Below, in pieces: positions 51,401-60,400 of a DNA stretch of 64,000 nucleotides (position 1 is the first letter of the stretch; each line of letters begins with the position of its first letter). The position numbers and the translations under genes are program-made. Source of the DNA: Rhyzopertha dominica (lineage: Eukaryota > Arthropoda > Insecta > Coleoptera > Bostrichidae); the NCBI GenBank assembly GCA_025024175.1, contig QCXZ01000064.1, forward strand, positions 25,540,286 to 25,604,285, written 5' to 3'. A model generated the notes under the pieces. That model saw only the letters and a program-made list of their open reading frames with translations. It ran no database searches and was not told the DNA's origin.

Positions 51401-54400
51401 GTGTTAGTTTGATTTTAATGTGTCGGTAACATCCCTGCAGAGAATTGTGAATGCCGGAAATGAGTGGTGTGTAAACAATAAACTGCTGTTTAATCTTAAG
51501 AAGTGCTTCGCTATTTCTTTTTCCTCTTAGAAGGTAACTCATCTGGTAAATGATGCTACAGGTAGCCACAAGCTGGTGAAGGTTGATAACATCAGCATCC
51601 TAAGAATTCTTCTAGATTGATAATTGAATTTTCATAATCAAACTCAGCACTTGAATTTTTTGTTAAAACTTAAAATAGTAACTATTTGTGATGTTTGATT
51701 ATAACAATATATTACTGACAAACAAAACAATATGTTCTAAGACATATCTAAAAGCGATTGGACATTTATCTGAAGAAAAAAATGTTTTATATAATAATTT
51801 ACAAAAATTAAAAGATTAATCTTAAAAACAATTTGAAAGGTTGCCATGGATATTAGAAGGCACAATTAAATGGCAAAAATGTTTTCAATAATAAGTGGTG
51901 CTTGGCATTCCTAAAAGAGCTTACTGCAAGTGATTTATGGTTAAAGGTTTCATATTCTTCGGCCAAGTATGTCCTAAACATATTCCATTGGATTTGCATC
52001 TGGACCTACCACTGGCCAGTTCATAACAGGAATGCTACATCATTTAACAAGCGCTGAGTGATTTTCAAGGTGTGTGTGCTGGCATTATCATGCATAAAAA
52101 GAAAGTCCTCTCCAAAATCAGTATAAGGTAAAACAAAAACTTGGAGAATTTCAGTGACATTCTGCCAGCTTTTAAAGAGCCTCTTGGAATGATGTACAAC
52201 TCTGTGCATGCTTCCAGAGAAATTCTGGCCTTAACCTACTTAGGATGGTCTTCACAGGTTAAACCTTGACTCATCAGTAAACAAAATGCACTTTCATTCA
52301 TTTTCATTTCAGTGCTGGTAAATTGATGTCACTTGGTTTGCAAAGATACATATAAAACAGTTTGTTTCTTCAAAATAAATGTTCGATTGTTTTTAAACAT
52401 GACTTAAAACGTGTTCTTTCATTTGTTTTAGCAATATTGCAATAATAAAGCTAATTCAGCATCAAACATCAATACAATATTAATATTAAATGTATATTCT
52501 TCACTGAGAATTGTTCTTAGAAGAAATAAAATATTTGTAACAGGTACTTTACCTGCTGCACTATGTGGAGCGGTCGGTGCTTTGTAGGGCCTAGCTGTCT
52601 TGTACCCGACAGCCTGCGCTATACTTCCACTTGATGAGCTGCTTGAAAGACAAAGCTCTCCTTGCAAGGCTTTCCGGTATGTTGGTTCCAATGACTGCAA
52701 AAGAACTTCTGCTTGATCAGGAAAATGTTCTCTAAAGCCACGAAATGCTCTGAAACACAGAAAAATGAATTATTTGCTCATTCACATACCTATCTATTTT
52801 TACTACCTTCTAGATGTTAATCTCGCTTCCGGGTCAGCATCAGCTATTCCCTTTTTTATTGCTTCCTGTAAAAGCGAAACGTGTCTCTCCAATGGGTGTG
52901 TCGGCCATTGGCTTAAAATCTGTTCGAGAAATTCACAGCAAGTCTTTCGAATTTCTTTGCTTTTGGACGTTGCAGAATTTGTTGTAATTATCGGAATTAA
53001 CCTTGGATTGTGTATATACTGAAGGACGTAGCGTACTGTTAGGTGTCCAGCAGTGGCTATAATCTAAAACAAAAAATCAAAATTCAAATTTCAACAATAA
53101 ATAAATAAAGTCCAGTTATACAGTAGACATTTGTTATAACGATGGACCTGTTATAACCACGAGAATTCTTTGATCCGTTTTAAAAGCTATTCTGTCACCA
53201 GTCACTAAGATGCATGTTTGATATGTGCTTGCTCATGCAGCTTCATGTCAAAGCATTCTTGTGTTAGATATCAGACAGTTGAAGGTAAATAACCATGTCA
53301 AAGTGTAAATCGCTTACTGGTGATGAAAATATTATTAATTTGCCGGGCTAGAAATAAAATCTTGCATTGGCATCTTAACTGAGCGTAAGCAATTTTCTGT
53401 TACCAAAAAGTCACATTAGGTGTTGCATTCCACCCTCTTAACTAAGAGGAAAAACTGAAAGAAGATTAGAACAAGTTCTAAAATGCATATCTTAAGAGTT
53501 AAGAAGATAAGGTCTTGGAATAATACCACCATAATTGACGAGGCATTATTAAAGTGTTTATGTTTTAAAGATCTCAGAATATGTAGTCCTTTACTGCTAG
53601 AGAAAGCTTACGAAAAAATATATGTGGATGATTATTAATGCACTTCAGAATGGATTCAGCGATTAAAAAGTTCACACAGCATTGTTTTTAAAAAAAATTA
53701 TGGTAAGGTGGCAAATCAGAGGGTATATGCAGTGATTGATAGATGTACAATATAACAATACAANANAGTAATGCTAAAATTNTTAATTCCGATGAAAAAA
53801 GGTTGTTTTTTAAAANTAACACATGACAGAACAATGAAATTTAAAAATGAAAAATTTCTCGCAGAAAATTATTTAAAAATCATATTACAGCGCTTGTTCC
53901 AGCCAATATGACATGGTAAGAGAAAAAAGCTGTGCTTCATTGGAAAAGCACAGCTCCCACAATACTTTTAAAATATTTGTAAATGGAATAAAAAACTTTT
54001 TGTACAGAAGAAAAACATTATTGGTCATAATAGCCCAGCACACCACCACAGTACATACAATCGATGAATTAGCGAGTAACTAAAACTTTGGAAACTAAGA
54101 TGCAATTATTGTATTGATATAAAAAATGCTGGTAATAAAGATATTGATGATAAAAATGAACTGCCACTAGCACAAATGCGTCTTCATTATGAACAGGAAA
54201 ACCAAAACGATAGAACACTGTTCTCTTTGCGGACGACATAAATCTTATTAGTTCTGCTGGAAATTGTGCTGACCTGATGATAGCAATGGAGACGGCGTTG
54301 TCAAGGACCTCAATGTGGTGTCAAGCAAATAAATTAATATTGAATCAGGAAAACATCCAAAATAATATTCACAACTCGTGAACTAAACAAAGCTGACTAC

Positions 54401-57400
54401 CAGTCACGGGTTAGGTTCTTTGGGGTCACTCTTGACGCTCGACTCACTCAGGAACCTCATATAAACATGACTGCGGAGAAAATGAGTAGGGCCATATATC
54501 TGCTATAGGAACTAAAAAATCAAGTACCAGAAAAGGTACTTTTAACTGCCTATTACGCCCTCTTTCAAAGTGTTGCATCTTATGCTATTTTAGCATAGGA
54601 GTATCCTGTCACTCGAGGAGGATATTTACTGGGCTGATGTGAGAGACTTTTTCAAGCGTTAAAACATCTTAACTATATCTTCACCGTATATTTGCAATTG
54701 TATCATACANGTGAAGAAAAATTTATTTTCATATGTGTATCGATTTGAGCGGCATGATCATGGTACATGGTCTAGCCACTTATTGCACATTAAATACTTT
54801 CAACTACAAAAAGCAGACGGTCATGTAACTACTATGCAGCCCATTTCTTCAATAACTGTNCTAGAATTTAGTGAAATTAGAAATTAATGTTTTAAAGAAA
54901 AAACTGAGAGAACTTCTTATTGAGTTGCCTCTCAGACTTCAACATTTATCTTAACATGGTAACAACTTTTCAACCCTTGTCATAGAAGGCAACCTGCCTC
55001 TGGTTTCAGCCACTTCTCTACACTGGTGTGCAGGTCATTGTCTCTGCCAAAATACTGTTCCCCTAGTCAGCATGTAAAATGATAATCAAAAGGAGCAAAG
55101 TCCGGGCAGTACGATGGGTCATGAACCAGTGAAAATGCTGCAGGAACGTCTGTGTTGCAGCTGCAGTATGTGACGACAGACAATTCCTGATGGCAAATTT
55201 TTTTTAACTTGTTTGGAATTGCCCTTTGTAGACATTGTAGAGCATGAGGATACAATGATTTTTGTGCCATACTAAAAAACACAAGCTGCAGACTAGTGTA
55301 GAGAATTGACTGAAGACAAGCGGTTGCCTTCTAAAATGAGGGTATCGGAAAGTAGGTACTACGCTACAACAAATGTCTTAGTCAAAGCAGTGACTGTGTA
55401 GAAAAGAGCTGGAAGGTGTAGGTAAATAATTGCAATAAAGCATTCTAGATTTTCACTGTAATTTCGTAATTGATCAGACCTTAAAAATTGTAATCCTCAT
55501 ATTTTGAGTTAAAAGAAATCCAAGTAAACGAGAATTACAGATTTCTTTGAGTTCCATGTAAAAAATGCTCTTCTGTGTGTATTTTGTAGTTTCAGAAATA
55601 AAAATAGCGTTTTTTCCATTGATTTTTATAATAGCATACTGATTTAACTCCTACTTTGTGTGGTCCACAGGTCGTCACTATAAATGATTTCCATTATACA
55701 GGGTGTCCCATTTTCGTTGTAATTGTAGGGTATCTCGGTAACTATTAATGTTAGAGTGTTGTGGTTTCGACATTATTTTATTACTTTCTTGCTGTGAGTT
55801 GAGCTGTACCATCACCATTACTATATCGTCTTTTGTTTTAAAGCCATAGCCAACCTTAGAAAAATATAACATTTCTTCAGTTTTCAATATCGTAATTGGC
55901 TATGTAGATATAAAAAAACTGTAGAGACATTTTCTATAGATATGTTTATAATAAATAAATAATAATAAATTAGAGATACATATAACACAAACTTGCATTT
56001 TTTTAAATGGAAACCATAGTTGGCTTTGCTATGGTTGAAGAGATCTAGTTTTTCTGATTAATAAAATGTATACATTGTTAGATTTATTTTTGTTAATTTT
56101 GGTATTATTCTAATTTTTGTAATAATTTTATGTAATTTTACGTTTTTTTTTTGTCAAAGTGGATGTAAATAATTGACGATAAACAATGCATAGGTACTTA
56201 TCTCCAAATAAACAATCATTTTTATTAGTTATATGGCCTCCTAAATTACCAATAAAAAAAACTGCATGAGCGCTTTTAGAAGTGTTATATATGTATTCAA
56301 AGTGCATATATTATTTTCAATGGATTAAAAGTTTTACTTAATAATATAAATTATAATGTGTGCTTTCTTATTCCATAGCCTCCTGGATGTAAACGTAAAA
56401 TATGATTAAATTATTAAAAAAAAAAATGAATAATTCCAAAATTAGTAAAAATAACCTAACAATGTATACATTATCTCTATATATCTCTAAAATATGATCC
56501 CCTAAAAAAAATTCTGAGTACGCACTGAATTTAGAATAAAAATGTCTATAAAAAAAGTCTACAGTTTTTTTGTATCTACATAGCTGTTCGAGATATTGAG
56601 AACTGAAGAAATGTTACATTTTTCAAAAGTTGGCCATGGCTTTAAAACAAAAGACGATACAATAATGACGACAGTATATCTCAACTCACAACAAAAAGTA
56701 ATACAGTAATGTCGAAACCGCAACGCTCTAGCATTAATACTTACCGAGATACCCTACAAATACAACGAAAATGGGATACCCTGCATTTTCAAGAATGTTA
56801 TTATAAAGAATACAAATGGAAAATTCCTAGAAAAATTCACAATTCCAGTAAAAATAAACCTAACAATGTATACATTATCTCTATATATCTCTAAAATATG
56901 ATCCCCTAAAAAAATTCTGAGTACGCACTGAATTTAGAATAAAAATGTCTATAAAAAAAGTCTACAGTTTTTTTGTATCTACATAGCTGTTCGAGATATT
57001 GAGAACTGAAGAAATGTTACATTTTTCAAAAGTTGGCCATGGCTTTAAAACAAAAGACGATACAATAATGACGACAGTATATCTCAACTCACAACAAAAA
57101 AGTAATACAGTAATGTCGAAACCGCAACGCTCTAGCATTAATACTTACCGAGATACCCTACAAATACAACGAAAATGGGATACCCTGCATTTTCAAGAAT
57201 GTTATTATAAAGAATACAAATGGAAAATTCCTAGAAAAATTCACTAAAATACTTTATACAAAAACACTATACAGAACTGTACTGTACATTGCGATAAAAT
57301 TTGATAACTTACCTTAGCAGAATTCTGTATTAAATTGATTAATGTGGGTAAGAGCAACTCTGCAGGTCTATCAAATTTGCTCCCTAAGCTTTGCGCCAAA

Positions 57401-60400
57401 AATGCTATTGTAACGCATGCTTCTCGAACAACCTGTGATCTCAGATCTTTGATGCTTCCTTGCAAAGGCACTTCTAATGTCCTGACATTTTCCCGGAATT
57501 CTTCAAAATCCACAGCACCCGCCACAACCAATGATCGTATTCGTTTTAACTACAAAAAATGGCAGTTAAACATAACATGTAACATAAAGTCATTGAAATG
57601 ATAACATACCGCATCTATTCGTTTGTTCCAGTCTTTATTTAAGTCCGATATTGTTTGTACAATGTTTTTTAGTTCCTCTGATATTTCTCTTGGAGAGTAA
57701 ATTTGTACTGTAGGGACATCTTCGAATGATTTAACAAAAGTATGTTCGTCAATGGCACCAGCTAAAGAATATGATTTGATCGAACATTATTAACAACAAT
57801 CATGTAAGTAATATTATGTTTAATATTACCTGAATTTGTACCTCCTGCACTTCTTATTGCTGCTGCTGGTCTTTTTATGGCAGAGCCTAAAACTGGCTTT
57901 TTAGCAGAGCTTACAGGTTTCTGCATTATTGCCCTGTCTACTTCATCAGCTATCACTGAAAAATTGAAGTTGTCTTTAGCATGTTAAATTGAAGATGTTG
58001 GTCTTGAATTTTGCACCAAATGATTAGGAATAGTTAAAAATACATAATAACAAGTACAAAATGACAGTTTCATCCACAAGAGTGGACTGTGTTTTTGCAC
58101 CAAGATCTTTAACTGGATCATAGCAATTTAATTAAGACCAATAAATAATAATAAGTAAAGCACAAATTGCTATGACCTACCACAGGTAACATTTTGATGT
58201 TTATTTAGTATGATTTACACTACAAGCTCTAGCCTAAATGGTAGAAAAAAATAACATATTAAACAAAATAAACAAACAAAATAACCTCTATTAGTTCTGC
58301 GTTCCAGTGACAGTTATTTTATAAACATATCGGAGTATTTAATAACACGTCCTATTCTGAACTGCTAGTTTTAGCAATAAAATTCAAGTTTGTCAGAATT
58401 CTAGATTATTAAAAATTCAGTTTTAAACTTAAACACATTTAATCAAATAAAAACGGTTAGGAAATATAAGGTTGCAATAATTGAAACAGTCCACTTAGAT
58501 CATTAATTTTAACTTTACATTATCTTTTAGTTTTCTAATTAATTTTTAGAACCCATAGTATTTTATCTTCTATATTGTTATAGCAAACAGCCCGAACAAT
58601 ATGTGCTTGTTTGTACTTTTCAAATATACCTTTTGAATGTTATGTTACAAACAGCCAATATCTCTCATGTTTCTTTTTACATTTTGACAGACAAATGGTG
58701 AAAGATAACTTAATTTACTGAAGGTTTGGGTGTTTATATATGATAAAATAACAAAATAAATAAACAACAATCACCTGGCTAATTACCATAGACAGGACCA
58801 ATAAAACAAAAAAAAAATTATTAACAACAGCCATCGACACAATTTAAGAAAATGTCCTATTGAAATTTAATCATACTTGTTATGATCAGTTGTGACATTG
58901 ATAGAGATGTTACCCAACCTTCAAACCAATATTTGTTGATGTGTGTTCACCATTAGCTGATATCTACTACCTGCATACTTAAAAATAATCTTGCAAAGAT
59001 AATTCCTATCAAAACATACTTCTGCTGATAACTAAGCAGAACANAATGAGGTTGACAGCGAAATTAGTCCTACTTTTAACTGCCGGCATTTTAATGCTAA
59101 AACTAGTGCATTTTTTCATATCAATTCCCAAAAATTTACCAACGCAGTTTGAAAATCTCAATGTTGATGTTGATGCAGAAAAACTAGAAGTTAAAGTGAA
59201 GAAAACCATCAATCAAGGGAAAATTAATGTTACAGTGTACTATGAAGCCTTATGTCCGGATTCCAAGAATTTTATTAAGCAACAGTTGATACCGGTATAT
59301 GAAATGATTCCCGGCATGCTAAGGATCCAGTTGGTACCCTATGGAAAAGCAGAAACAACAGAAAGTAATGGAGAAATCAATTTTTCTTGTCAACATGGAC
59401 AAGCTGAGTGTGATGCAAACAAGATTCATGCTTGTGTTATTCAAAACACTCAAGAAGACTCGTTTCTCCAAGTTAGGTACGTTGCTTGNATGATAAAAGA
59501 TATCTCAAGGCCCTATACAGTGGCACAGGAATGTGCTGATCAAATGAACGTTAATTACGATAATATAGTCAACTGCATTGAAAGCCAACACGCTTCACTT
59601 CTACTGAAAGCACATGGTGAGAAAACACACTCTTTGTATCCAAGAATTTCATTTGTTCCTACTGTGGAAGTAAATGGAAAACAACTGTCACGACAACAGA
59701 TCATGAAGAACTTTTTAAAAGAACTGTGTGAATTTTTTGAAAACAGACCTGATGAATGTCCTCCCATACTACCACGATAATCAATTTAAAATGTAACTTA
59801 TTTTTTTAATTTTTAATTCATAAAATGTAAGATATTTTTTTGATACGCAATCTGTGAATGTAAATTAAACACATATACGGTGCAAAGTGAAAATGTGATT
59901 AAAACGAACATTTGTAAGTACATACTAATGTATCTTTTAAACCAAGTATTCCAAATATAACATCTTATGTCCAATAAAATGATGCATTTGTGTACAAATG
60001 TCTATTTTGAAAACCATGTGGCACTTACAATCAGTGTTGGTAGATGCTGTTGGTAATAGTTCTCCAGCTTCCCTAACCTCATCAAACCGACTTAACAACG
60101 TCTGTAACCTATTCGGTGGAATATTTTTCCTTTTCTGCAAATCTCTCCGTAGCTTCTCTCCTACATGTTTATACAAGTCTACCAAAGTTGCAAAAGCTGT
60201 GTCTCGAACTGTCACTGATTGATCCGATAGCAAAGCTGTGATATCAGGAATGAATTTGCTAATCGTTACTGTCTGTGCCCCATGTCTGCAAATAGATATA
60301 CAACATAATTCTATAACAAGGCAGTGACTAAATTGGAAATCAATTATCCATTTAAGTCAATTAATATGGGTAGGACCTTCTTTTAATAATTGGCCTTCTA

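Noticed and set aside
57335..57601. Plus-strand frame over CLASP exon 5
   Set aside because: Shadow of the well-supported minus-strand exon; no independent signal.
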